From: Clostridiales bacterium
GTDB taxonomy: Bacteria > Bacillota > Clostridia > Peptostreptococcales > Anaerovoracaceae
Reading direction: 5' to 3'
Length of the DNA stretch: 64,000 nt
Assembly (NCBI GenBank): GCA_015058145.1
Contig: SVCX01000001.1
Span: 1-64,000 of the forward strand
Shown: piece after piece, positions 40,199 to 50,200 of the stretch
Layout: every line of letters starts with the position of its first letter
Position numbering within the stretch: the first letter of the stretch is position 1
The notes under the pieces: generated by a model
Seen by the model: the letters and a program-made list of their open reading frames with translations, nothing else
Told to the model about the DNA's origin: nothing
The model's database searches: none
Translations under genes and position numbers: made by a program

Positions 40199-40933
40199 AT
40201 GGGAAGACACGGAACAATAGCAGGAAGAAAAGCGGCGCAGGATTCGAAGCGTTCCGCAATGTTTACGAAGTACGGCAGACAGATCATCGTAGCTGCCAAG
40301 GCCGGAGGAGATCCTGAGTACAATGCAACTCTGAGAGTAGCCATCGAGAAGGCTAAGGCCATCGGCATGCCGAACGATAATATAAAGAGAGCGATCAAGA
40401 AGGGTACAGGAGAACTGGAGGGAGAATCCTATACAGAACTGAACTTCGAAGGATATGGCGTTGGCGGCGTGGCTGTCATCGTAGAAGCGTTGACGGACAA
40501 CACCAATAGAACAACATCAGCTGTAAGATCCACCTTCGACAAGCATGGCGGAAATCTGGGTACACCAGGCTGCGTTTCTTACATGTTCGCCCGTAAAGGC
40601 GTTATCATCATCGAGAAAACCGATGAAATCGATGAGGACGAGCTCATGATGGTCGCACTGGATGCAGGCGCAGACGATATGATCGTCAATGAAGACAGCT
40701 TCGAGATTCTGACAGAGCCAGGCGCTTATACGGACGTACACGGCGCGCTGACGGATGCGGGTTATGAATTTGTCACGTCAGAAGTTGAGTACGTGCCTTC
40801 CATGGAAGCGGCTCCAAGCGATGAGAAAGATCTGAAGAAACTCAAGAAGATGATCGATTTTCTTGAAGACAATGACGATGTGCAGAAAGTACATCACAAC
40901 TGCAGCGTAGATCTGGACAGCATCGAACTGTAA
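40199..40933 (+). CDS. yebC: YebC/PmpR family regulator/translation factor
   Basis: MGRHGTIAGRKAAQDSKRSAMFTKYGRQIIVAAKAGGDPEYN. Confidence 0.95.
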   Translation: MGRHGTIAGRKAAQDSKRSAMFTKYGRQIIVAAKAGGDPEYNATLRVAIEKAKAIGMPNDNIKRAIKKGTGELEGESYTELNFEGYGVGGVAVIVEALTDNTNRTTSAVRSTFDKHGGNLGTPGCVSYMFARKGVIIIEKTDEIDEDELMMVALDAGADDMIVNEDSFEILTEPGAYTDVHGALTDAGYEFVTSEVEYVPSMEAAPSDEKDLKKLKKMIDFLEDNDDVQKVHHNCSVDLDSIEL

Positions 40934-40994
40934 GCACAGATGCGAATTGCTGCCTGCCGTAAGCAGGCATGAAGATGATTTTGCAAATAATCCT

Positions 40995-41072
40995 GAAGTG
41001 TTCGTTGGGGAAACTATAATTCAACCTACATCATCACATAGGGAATCCGGGTCCAATCTGAGGGATGTCAGG
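40995..41072 (+). other. 5' arm and 3' terminator context of the candidate 6S RNA (see ncRNA entry)
   Basis: 5' arm TTCGTTGGGG/TATAATTCA at 41001-41023; candidate terminator CCCtGAC-ggcat-GTCGGG + ATTATTGTTTT is at 41044-41072. Confidence 0.5.
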
Positions 41073-41165
41073 CCTGCTTCGACAGGAAGGCAGAAGGCAG
41101 AGGCAGGATACCCACCTAACATTCGTTAGGGCGTGAATTATAACCCTGACGGCATGTCGGGATTA
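40995..41165 (+). ncRNA. ssrS: Candidate 6S RNA (SsrS)
   Basis: Closing helix TATAATTCA (41015-41023) with TGAATTATA (41034-41042 read on the 3' side; see finding for the coordinate caveat) and TTCGTTGGGG with CCCTGACGG; 3' bubble hairpin CACCTAACATTCGTTAGG. Located between yebC and the formate/nitrite transporter gene with no plausible ORF. Confidence 0.6.
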
Positions 41166-41191
41166 TTGTTTTATACACAGGAGATACACCT

Positions 41192-42004
41192 ATGACAGCA
41201 CTCACACCCCGTGAGATTATGATCAAACAGTCAGAAGGATCCGTCGCTAAGGCAGAGGGCAGCCTGGGCAAACTTTTTGTTCTGGGCATGATGGCCGGCG
41301 CCTTCATCGCCCTCGGCGCGCAGGCGTCCCTCATGGCGTCCTTTAATCTGACGTCCGATCCGGCAACCTTCGGCATCGGCAAAGTTGTTATGGGAGCTGT
41401 ATTCCCAGTTGGCCTCATGATGGTCGTCCTCTGCGGGGCAGAACTCTTCACGGGCAATTGCCTGATGATCATCGGCACCCTGGACAAAAAGATTAGAACA
41501 TCGCAGATGCTCCGAAACTGGGCTATCGTCTATATCGGTAACCTTGCCGGATCCCTGATCATTGTGCTCGCCATTGCATACAGCGGCCTTTGGGATTCCG
41601 GAGCAGGACTGCTCGGCGCCATGACCGTCAAGACGGCAGCAGGCAAGTGCGGGCTGAGTTTCGGCCGGGCCGTCGTGCTGGGAATATTCTGCAACTTTCT
41701 GGTATGCCTTGCAGTTTGGATGGCAGCAGGTTCCCAGGAGACCATCGGAAAGATCTTCGCAATCTGGTTCTGCATCGGACTCTTTATCGTATCCGGATTC
41801 GAGCACAGCGTCGCCAATATGTACTTTATTCCGGCCGGCATGATTGCCGCTGAGAACGATGCATATGTGAGTCTGCTCGGAATCGACACGTCTTCATTGA
41901 CCATGTACGGTTTCCTGATCAAGAATCTACTGCCTGTCACAATCGGAAATATCATCGGCGGTTCCTTCTTTGTAGGAGCAGTATACCGCTGGTGCTACAA
42001 ATAA
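41192..42004 (+). CDS. Formate/nitrite transporter family protein (FocA/NirC)
   Basis: 270 aa; LGKLFVLGMMAGAFIALGAQASLMA, LCGAELFTGNCLMI, GFEHSVANMYFIPAGM. Confidence 0.95.
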   Translation: MTALTPREIMIKQSEGSVAKAEGSLGKLFVLGMMAGAFIALGAQASLMASFNLTSDPATFGIGKVVMGAVFPVGLMMVVLCGAELFTGNCLMIIGTLDKKIRTSQMLRNWAIVYIGNLAGSLIIVLAIAYSGLWDSGAGLLGAMTVKTAAGKCGLSFGRAVVLGIFCNFLVCLAVWMAAGSQETIGKIFAIWFCIGLFIVSGFEHSVANMYFIPAGMIAAENDAYVSLLGIDTSSLTMYGFLIKNLLPVTIGNIIGGSFFVGAVYRWCYK

Positions 42005-42037
42005 ACGCATCTGACTGAAATACAGTGGAGGTAACAA

Positions 42038-42643
42038 ATGTTTGGTAAGAAGAACAAGGACGAGAAAGCTGAAGCAAAGCCAATAAAGACACAGAAGACA
42101 GCCAACATGAAAAAACTGGAGGATTTGTACTACGCTGCTGAGGAAGCGAGGAAGCATGCGTACGCTCCATACTCCGATTTCAGAGTGGGAGCGGCGTTGC
42201 TGGTCAAACCGAATGAGGACTCGGTTCTTCCAATCAATAAGATTTACACAGGCGTGAACATCGAAAACGGTTCTTATGGAGCCACTCTTTGCGCGGAGCG
42301 TGTTGCCTTTGCAAAGGCTATCTCCGATGGTGTTCTGGAGTATGATATCGGAGAAAATCCGTTTGTCGCCATTGCTGTTTCAGCAGGTGAAGAAGAAGCG
42401 CTCCCATGCGGTATCTGCAGGCAGTTCATGAGCGAGTTCGCGCCGGAGATTACCATCGTAACCAAGGCTGACGGACAGATTCGGATCAGAAATCTCATGC
42501 AGCTCCTCCCGGAGAGTTTCCAGCTGAATAAGGAGGAGAAAGAAGCCGTCGCTGCTGTCGAGCAGGCGGCCGACGCACCTGCAGAAGAACCGGATCTGGT
42601 GGTTGAAACAGAGGAAGCAGCTGATGAGAAAGCAGCAGAATAA
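42038..42643 (+). CDS. cdd: Cytidine deaminase with acidic C-terminal extension
   Basis: AYAPYSDFRVGAALLV, NGATLCAERVAFAKAIS-type motif (GSYGATLCAERVAF), PCGICRQFMSEF. Confidence 0.9.
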   Translation: MFGKKNKDEKAEAKPIKTQKTANMKKLEDLYYAAEEARKHAYAPYSDFRVGAALLVKPNEDSVLPINKIYTGVNIENGSYGATLCAERVAFAKAISDGVLEYDIGENPFVAIAVSAGEEEALPCGICRQFMSEFAPEITIVTKADGQIRIRNLMQLLPESFQLNKEEKEAVAAVEQAADAPAEEPDLVVETEEAADEKAAE

Positions 42644-42655
42644 CAGGAGCTTTTT

Positions 42656-45355
42656 ATGAAGAGAATCGCGCTCATCGACGGAAACAGTCTGATCAACAGA
42701 GCATATTATGCCATGCGGAATCCCATGATCACCAAAGATGGGATTTATACCCATGGCATTTTTGGTTTCATCAATATGATGGATAAAATCATCCGGGATT
42801 ACGGACCGGAGTACATGGCCATCGCATTTGATCTGAAAGCACCTACATTCCGTCATGAACAATACGACGAGTACAAGGCGGGACGCAGGAAGATGCCGCC
42901 GGAACTGGCTATGGAAATACCTCTTCTGAAGGATATCCTGGATGCCATGAATATCAGGCGTGTGGAACTGGAAGGGTATGAAGCTGACGATATTATCGGC
43001 ACGCTGGCAAAAATGAGTGAAGAGGAAGGCCTGGAAACATTCGTCTTTACAGGAGACAAAGACCAGCTGCAGCTGGCGACTGATGTGACGAAAATCGTCT
43101 ATACCAAGCGCGGCGTGTCGGACTTTGACATCTACGATCACGACGCCTTTTGCGATGCTTACGGATTCACGCCGCTGCAGTTTATTGACTACAAAGGTCT
43201 CGCCGGCGATTCCTCTGACAACATTCCTGGAATCCCGGGCGTAGGCGGCAAGACTGCTACGAAGCTCATTCAGGAATTCGGCAGCGTGGAGAATATCATC
43301 GAACACGTGGACGATATCAAGCCTGCCGGTCTGCAGACGAAGGTCAGGGACAACGTCCAACAGGCCATGATGAGCAAGCGTCTCGCGACTATCATGACCA
43401 GTGTGCCTTTGGAAATCGGCGTCGAAGACTGTCTCATGAAGGAACCGGATTATGATAAACTCATCGAGCTCTACACAAAACTGGAATTCAATAAGTTTCT
43501 GAGCCGTCTCAAAGTCAGCAAGACGGATGCCGCCAGTGGTATCGATGCGGAGACGACGGAAGCTGCCGGCGGCCCGAATAGGATTGACAGAGAGGCTATA
43601 GATAAAGTCACTGTATTGACTGCAGAAGAACTGATGAAGATACACATCAGCGGTCGTACAGCCATCAAGGTCTTCGGCGACGGGAATCACATCGCGCTGC
43701 CTCACATCGACTGCGTTTCAATTGTGAACGACGGAACATACTATTTCCTGCGGGACGGCTCCATAGAGGCGATAGGGGATTGGTTGAGCAGAGAAATGGT
43801 CGGAGAGAATCCTGCCCGTTTCGCCGGACACGACCTGAAAGGAACCTACTACATGCTTATGTGCAACTATGGGTTATCCGGATTCCAAACGGAGTTCGAC
43901 ACGGCCATTGCACAGTATGTTCTCGATTCCGGCAGAAGCAGCTATAGTCTTTCCGCTCTGAGCAACGAATATCTCCATACCAGTCTGGATGAAGAGAAGG
44001 ACGTCGCGGCAGCAGGAGCACAAATCGATATGTTCTCAGACAACCTTGCGGTCTATCAGGAATACGGTTTTGAATGGTGTGCTGCGGTCCTTGAACTGGA
44101 GCCGATTCAGAGGGCTCAGATTGCCGCTGAGAAGCTGGAAACTGTCCTCTATGATGTGGAACTCCCACTCATCGAAGTCATGGCGGAAATGGAAAAAGAG
44201 GGCTTCCGCACAGACCGGCAGTTCCTGGCAGATTTCGGGGACACTCTCGCAGGGGAGATTGACAGCCTTGCAAGCAGTATACATGAAATGGCGGGTGAGG
44301 AATTCAACATCAACTCCACGCAGCAGCTTGGAGACATCCTCTTTGAGAAGCTGGAACTGAAGCACGGCAAAAAAACAAAAAGAGGTTATTCAACCAGCGC
44401 AGATGTGCTCGAGAAGATCAAAAATGATCATCCGATCATCCCGGCGATTCTGGAGTACAGAACGCTGACAAAACTCAAGAGCACTTATGTGGACGGGCTC
44501 ATTCCTCTCATCCACGAGGATGGTAAGATTCACGCTCATTTCCAGCAGACAGTGACAGCCACAGGAAGAATCAGCTGCACGGAACCGAACCTGCAGAACA
44601 TTCCGATTCGGCAGGAACTGGGACGGCAGCTGAGGAAGGCTTTCGTGCCGGAGACGGAGGACTGCATCCTCATCGGCGCCGACTACTCGCAGATCGAACT
44701 GCGGGTTCTGGCCCATATGGCTGACGACCCGGCACTGATCGAGGCCTTTAACAAAGGGGAGGATATCCACAGAGCTACGGCGGCTAATGTCCTCGGTATT
44801 CCGGAATCTGAAATTACTCCGGCGGAGCGCAGCAGAGCAAAAGCTGTCAATTTCGGCGTCATCTATGGGATGAGCGCTTTCGGACTCTCCGGAAACCTTG
44901 ATATCTCCAGAAAAGAAGCAGAGGATTACATCAACGCTTACTTTGAGAAGCATGGACAGGTCAGGAAGTTCATGGATGAGGCTGTTGCCTTTGCAAAGGC
45001 GGAAGGATATGTGACTACGCTGCTGGGGCGTAAACGGTACATTAAAGAGATTAATGCTTCCAACTACATGGTGAGACAAATCGGCGAGAGGCTTGCCATG
45101 AACTCACCGATTCAGGGAAGCGCAGCGGATATCATCAAGATTGCAATGATCAAGGTGTATGACGCAATTCGAAAAGCGAAACTGAAGTCAAAACTCATTC
45201 TTCAGATCCACGACGAACTGGTTATCAATACTTATCCTGACGAGCAGGAAACGGTTGAGAAACTCCTCGTCGAAAACATGGAATCGGCATACAAACTGGC
45301 CGTTGAATTGAAAGCGGATGTGAATGAGGGAAGGAACTGGTACGAACTGAAATGA
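42656..45355 (+). CDS. polA: DNA polymerase I
   Basis: 5'-3' exonuclease domain (GYEADDIIGTLAK), polymerase motifs DYSQIELRVLAHMA, RSRAKAVNFGVIYGMSAFGL, QIHDELV. Confidence 0.97.
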   Translation: MKRIALIDGNSLINRAYYAMRNPMITKDGIYTHGIFGFINMMDKIIRDYGPEYMAIAFDLKAPTFRHEQYDEYKAGRRKMPPELAMEIPLLKDILDAMNIRRVELEGYEADDIIGTLAKMSEEEGLETFVFTGDKDQLQLATDVTKIVYTKRGVSDFDIYDHDAFCDAYGFTPLQFIDYKGLAGDSSDNIPGIPGVGGKTATKLIQEFGSVENIIEHVDDIKPAGLQTKVRDNVQQAMMSKRLATIMTSVPLEIGVEDCLMKEPDYDKLIELYTKLEFNKFLSRLKVSKTDAASGIDAETTEAAGGPNRIDREAIDKVTVLTAEELMKIHISGRTAIKVFGDGNHIALPHIDCVSIVNDGTYYFLRDGSIEAIGDWLSREMVGENPARFAGHDLKGTYYMLMCNYGLSGFQTEFDTAIAQYVLDSGRSSYSLSALSNEYLHTSLDEEKDVAAAGAQIDMFSDNLAVYQEYGFEWCAAVLELEPIQRAQIAAEKLETVLYDVELPLIEVMAEMEKEGFRTDRQFLADFGDTLAGEIDSLASSIHEMAGEEFNINSTQQLGDILFEKLELKHGKKTKRGYSTSADVLEKIKNDHPIIPAILEYRTLTKLKSTYVDGLIPLIHEDGKIHAHFQQTVTATGRISCTEPNLQNIPIRQELGRQLRKAFVPETEDCILIGADYSQIELRVLAHMADDPALIEAFNKGEDIHRATAANVLGIPESEITPAERSRAKAVNFGVIYGMSAFGLSGNLDISRKEAEDYINAYFEKHGQVRKFMDEAVAFAKAEGYVTTLLGRKRYIKEINASNYMVRQIGERLAMNSPIQGSAADIIKIAMIKVYDAIRKAKLKSKLILQIHDELVINTYPDEQETVEKLLVENMESAYKLAVELKADVNEGRNWYELK

Positions 45356-45957
45356 TGGTAATAGGAATCACAGGCGGAATCGGAGCCGGTAAATCAACAG
45401 CGGTAAATTATTTGATCAGTAAAGGTTTTGCCTCCATTGATGCGGATCAGATCGGCAGGGAGCTGACGGCAGATGGGCAGCCTCTCCTGGAAAAAATTGA
45501 GGAGCAGTTCGGCTGCGTCAGCCATGACGGGCAGACAGGTAATGGACTCGTCCTCGACCGAAGAGCTATGGCGGATCTTGTGTTCGGTGACAGCGAGGTG
45601 AAGGAAGCTTACGACGAACTTGTTCATGGAGAAATTATTGCGGTCATCGATGCGAAGATCGCACAGTTAAACGGAACAGACGCCAGAGGCATCCTGCTTG
45701 ACGCGCCGCTGCTCTTTGAAGCGAGCATCAACGACCGGTGCGATGTGGTTATTCTGGTCACCGCGGATATGAACAAGAGAATCGACAGGGTAAGCGCCCG
45801 TGACGATGCGGAGGAGGATGATATCCGCGACAGAATCAACAGTCAGATGAGCGATGAGCGGAAGGCGGAGTTCTCTGACTTTGTTGTGGACAACTCCGGC
45901 GAACCGGAGGAGATGTTCCGTCAGCTGGACGATATTGTCGATTATCTGGGACTGTAA
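45352..45957 (+). CDS. coaE: Dephospho-CoA kinase
   Basis: IGITGGIGAGKSTAVNYLISKGF; DAPLLFEASIND. Confidence 0.95.
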   Translation: MMVIGITGGIGAGKSTAVNYLISKGFASIDADQIGRELTADGQPLLEKIEEQFGCVSHDGQTGNGLVLDRRAMADLVFGDSEVKEAYDELVHGEIIAVIDAKIAQLNGTDARGILLDAPLLFEASINDRCDVVILVTADMNKRIDRVSARDDAEEDDIRDRINSQMSDERKAEFSDFVVDNSGEPEEMFRQLDDIVDYLGL

Positions 45958-46036
45958 CAGGCGCACCATTTGGGTGTTGACAAAGAACCTGATAACCTCT
46001 AAAATGAATGAGTGCCTGCGAAAGCGGGTTATATAT

Positions 46037-46119
46037 GCGGCCTTGGCGGAATTGGCAGACGCGCACGTTTGAGGGGCGTGTGGGAGACCGTACCAGTTCA
46101 AGTCTGGTAGGCCGCACCA
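46037..46119 (+). tRNA. tRNA-Leu (anticodon GAG)
   Basis: Acceptor GCGGCCT/AGGCCGC, loop TTGAGGG, class II variable arm, T-arm ACCAGTTCAAGTCTGGT, encoded CCA. Confidence 0.94.
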
Positions 46120-46124
46120 CCAAT

Positions 46125-46165
46125 AATGTGTCAGAAGATAGTGCTCTTTTGACACATTTTTTTAT
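46125..46165 (+). terminator. Rho-independent terminator after tRNA-Leu
   Basis: AATGTGTCA...TGACACATT followed by TTTTTTTATT. Confidence 0.88.
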
Positions 46166-46185
46166 TGTGTTATCATTTACGTGCT

Positions 46186-47109
46186 ATGAATAAATCACCG
46201 CGCAATAAGACAATCGACACCAGCCTGCAGGAGGGAAAAGAATACCTGGAAAAGTGCCTATCTTTAGAGGATCTCAAGGCTGAAGAGGAAGATCCGATGA
46301 ACCGCATTATCTGCGCGGATCTTTTTGATGCATGCGGCTATATTCCTGCCGGGGCAGCGGACTTATTGGTAGTGGATCCGCCCTATAATCTCACGAAAGA
46401 TTACAACGGTGAAAATTTTTCAAAGAGAAAACCGCAGGAGTATGAAGAGTACACGAGAAGATGGCTCGATGCAACGAAGCACATTCTCAGAGACGGCGGA
46501 ACGATCTATGTGTGCTGCGATTGGGAGAGCAGTCTGATCATCGGACAGGTACTTTCCGACTATTACACTGTCAGAAACCGTATCACCTGGCAGAGAGAAA
46601 AGGGCCGCGGCGCCAGAGCTAACTGGAAAAACAGCATGGAGGACATCTGGTTCGCGACGAAGGGAGATGGATATACCTTCAACATCGACGACGTGAAGCT
46701 TCGCCGCAAAGTCATAGCGCCGTACAAAGAGGACGGCGTTCCGAAGGACTGGCAGGAGACGGATCACGGCAAGTTCAGGGACACCCATCCGTCCAACTTC
46801 TGGGACGATATTACCGTTCCGTTCTGGTCCATGGCGGAGAATACGGCTCATCCTGCCCAAAAGCCGGAGAAGCTCATTGCAAAACTCATTCTCGCCAGCT
46901 CTCACGAAGGCGATGTCGTTTTTGATCCCTTCGCCGGGTCTGGTACGACCTGTGTAACCGCCAAAAAGCTGAATCGCCGGTTTATCGGAGTCGAGAAGGA
47001 TAAACGGTATTGCATCTGGTCCCAGCAGAGACTTGAAATGGCGGAAAAAGACAGTACGATTCAGGGATACAGAGACGGAGTTTTCATGGAACGGAACGCT
47101 GGCAGATAA
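46186..47109 (+). CDS. Site-specific DNA methyltransferase (beta-class N6-adenine/N4-cytosine)
   Basis: Motif IV DPPYNL precedes motif I DPFAGSGTT; AHPAQKPEKL. ATG 46186 preferred; upstream 46165 start overlaps the terminator. Confidence 0.9.
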   Translation: MNKSPRNKTIDTSLQEGKEYLEKCLSLEDLKAEEEDPMNRIICADLFDACGYIPAGAADLLVVDPPYNLTKDYNGENFSKRKPQEYEEYTRRWLDATKHILRDGGTIYVCCDWESSLIIGQVLSDYYTVRNRITWQREKGRGARANWKNSMEDIWFATKGDGYTFNIDDVKLRRKVIAPYKEDGVPKDWQETDHGKFRDTHPSNFWDDITVPFWSMAENTAHPAQKPEKLIAKLILASSHEGDVVFDPFAGSGTTCVTAKKLNRRFIGVEKDKRYCIWSQQRLEMAEKDSTIQGYRDGVFMERNAGR

Positions 47110-47226
47110 TTAAGAGCAATTGTACACGAATTGTTTGATTATTCAGCACTAAAATGATAACATTTTACTGTATTTTCATAATCGCCGAACCATAATGGCG
47201 ATCACATAAAAGGAGAACGGGATTAC

Positions 47227-50200
47227 ATGCTGACGAAATACAGCGTCAAAAGGCCATTCACAATATTTGTAGGAGTTATCATAGCCATAGTTTTTGGCTG
47301 TGTTTCACTATACAGCATGACGCCTGACCTGATGCCAAGTGTCAGCGCGCCATATTCTATTGTCATGACGACATTGCCCGGCGCGAATGCGGAGGAAGTC
47401 GAGAAGGAGATTACGGATCCTCTGGAGCAGCAGCTGGCAACCTTATCTAAACTAGAAGACATCTCTTCCGTATCATCTGATAACTACTCGGCGATCACTC
47501 TTGAGTTCACCGACGATGTTGATATGGATTCCATGTCTGTCGACATCCGCGATAAAATCGATCAGATCGAGGGGAATCTTCCGGAAAACGCCAGCAAACC
47601 TGTCGTTATCAAGATGAATCTTAACATGATGCCGGTTAGCGTCGCTGCGGTAGGTCTGAAAGGAAAATCTCCTGTTGAAGTATCCAGATTTGTCAAAGAG
47701 GAAATCGAAGCCGACCTTGAAGGTATCGAAGGCGTAGCTTCCGTTGCGAAAATCGGAATGATTGACGAAGGCATACAGGTTGTTCTGTCTCAGGATAAAA
47801 TCGACAAGATCAATGATGATGTTTCAGCTGCAATTCGATCCAAGTTCGGCGAAGGTGAAAGCAAAATCAAGAGCGGCATCAGCAAGGCCAAGAAGGGATC
47901 TTCTAAGATTGACCAGGGGAAGGAGACATTAAAGGATAAGGAGAGCAGCACAACATCTTATTTCGATTCTGTGATCAACCAGGCAGAGAATAATAAAAGT
48001 AAGCTGGAAAAGGAAAGGGCGAGAGGACAAACCGCCCTCGACAATACAAAAATGCAAATCAGTGCGCTTCAAGAGCAGTTGAAACGAATCGAAACCTTTG
48101 AAAACGACCCTACAATCGATCTGAATACAATCATAACGGAAGATCTGCCGGAAGGGTTCCCTACGACGGTTACTATTGATCCAGAAAATCTGGAACAAAC
48201 AAAAACAGACATTCAGGCACAAATTGATCTTTTGACCAATGGAGATCCTAAATCAAAAGTTCCGGGCATTGCTGAAATGGAAGCTGGCTTGAAAAAGACT
48301 GATCAGATGATCGAAGCGATTAACAATACGATCAGCGATCTTGAAACAAAGAAAAACAACGCAACCTTCCAGTTCAGCACGACTTATTCTGATCTCGCTG
48401 CCACAAAGAGCACCATCCAGTCCACCGTCTCTCAGCTCCAAAGCGCCCTGTCGGACATAGAGTCTCAAAAAGAAGCGGCCCTCGACAGCGCCGACATGAC
48501 CGGCGTCATTACCATGGACAATGTGTCTGCGATTCTGAATGCGCAGAATTTTTCCATGCCGGCGGGATATGTAACGGATAATGACGCCAAGATACTGGTC
48601 AGCGTTGGAGACAAAATAAAAGACACTGACGAACTTGAGAATCTGATTCTCTTCGATATGGACATTGATGGCTTGGATCCGATCAGAGTGAAGGATATCG
48701 CCACTGTCTCTTACGTTGCTGATGATTCGGAGAGTTACGCCAAGATCAATGGGGAAAACGGAGTGCTTCTCAGTTTTACGAAGCAGTCCACTTACGCGAC
48801 GGCGACGGTAGCCGACAATATTTCCGAGGAGTTTGAAAAACTCGAAGGAGAATACAAAGGCCTGTCGTTCTCTCCTCTGATGGACCAGGGCAAGTACATC
48901 CATATCGTAATCAATTCCGTATTCCGGGATTTGCTGTTGGGCGCGATCTTCGCCATACTTGTACTGCTGTTCTTCCTGAGGGACATAAGACCTACAGCGA
49001 TTACGGCGATCAGTATACCTGTCAGCGTGGTCTTCGCCATCGCTCTGATGTACTTTACCGGCGTAACCATCAATATGATTTCACTGTCTGGTCTCGCGAT
49101 CGGAGTAGGAATGCTGGTGGACAACTCCATCGTCGTTATCGAGAACACCTACAGGCTGCGATCGATGGGTTATTCTCCAGTTCAGGCAGCGGTTTCCGGT
49201 GCGTCGCAGGTTGCGGGGGCCATTACAGCCTCCACGCTCACGACCATCTGCGTATTTGTTCCGATTGTATTCATCGACGGAATTACCAGAGAGTTGTTTA
49301 CGGATCTGGCGCTTACGGTTACCTATTCGCTTCTCGCGAGCCTGATCATAGCCCTGACGTTTGTACCGGCTGTAGCGAAAGGACTGCTCGTGCGCAAAAC
49401 CGCAAAATCTGTCATTTCGCAGAACGGCAGGGTGGTAGCCTGGTATAAGAGGTCTGCCGCATGGGCGCTTCTGCATAAGAAGAGGCTCGTCCTCGCCGCA
49501 CTGGTCCTTTTGATCGCTTCATCGGGAATACTGCTGGTGAGGGGTTTTGAATTTATGCCGTCCATGTCGACGTCCCAGATTTCGGCTAACATAACGATGC
49601 CTGAGGACAGCACACTGGATGACACGAAGCGTGTCAATGACAAAATCAGTGAGGAAGTCAGAAAAATCGATGGCGTGGAATCAGTTGGAGTGATGCTGAC
49701 ATCCGGCATGTCTGAGATGTTCGGCATGTCTTCCGACGACGAAAGCGATTTTACTAAGACAATGATGTACATCGTCCTGGAAGACGATAAGGTAGATCAG
49801 GGGGCGAAGGTTGCGAAGGTTATAGAGAAAATATGTGAAGAGAACAACTGTGAAGCGATTACTTCGGTGGACATGGATATGACGGAATACATCGGCGGCA
49901 CTGGTGTTTCCATCAAACTGTACAGCGACGATCTTGACAAGCTGCGGACATCTGGAGTGAATATCGAAAACAGGCTGAGAGAAGTTGAGACACTGGAAGA
50001 AGTGTCAGATATTACGGAAGAAACAACCGAAGAAGTCAAGGTTACAGTCAACAAGAATACCGCTATGAGAGAGGGCCTGACCGTAGCTCAGGTATTCCAG
50101 CAGATCTCTGCTAAATTGTCAGAAGATAAATCCGCAACGAAGATAACAACAGACGGTGAAAATATTGATGTGACTGTCGGGAATACGACAAAAGACGGAT

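Noticed and set aside
40947-41129. 60-aa ORF downstream of yebC
   Set aside because: No RBS or domain; lies within the candidate structured RNA.
42380-43705. 441-aa minus-strand ORF
   Set aside because: Antisense to cdd/polA; codon-structure artefact.
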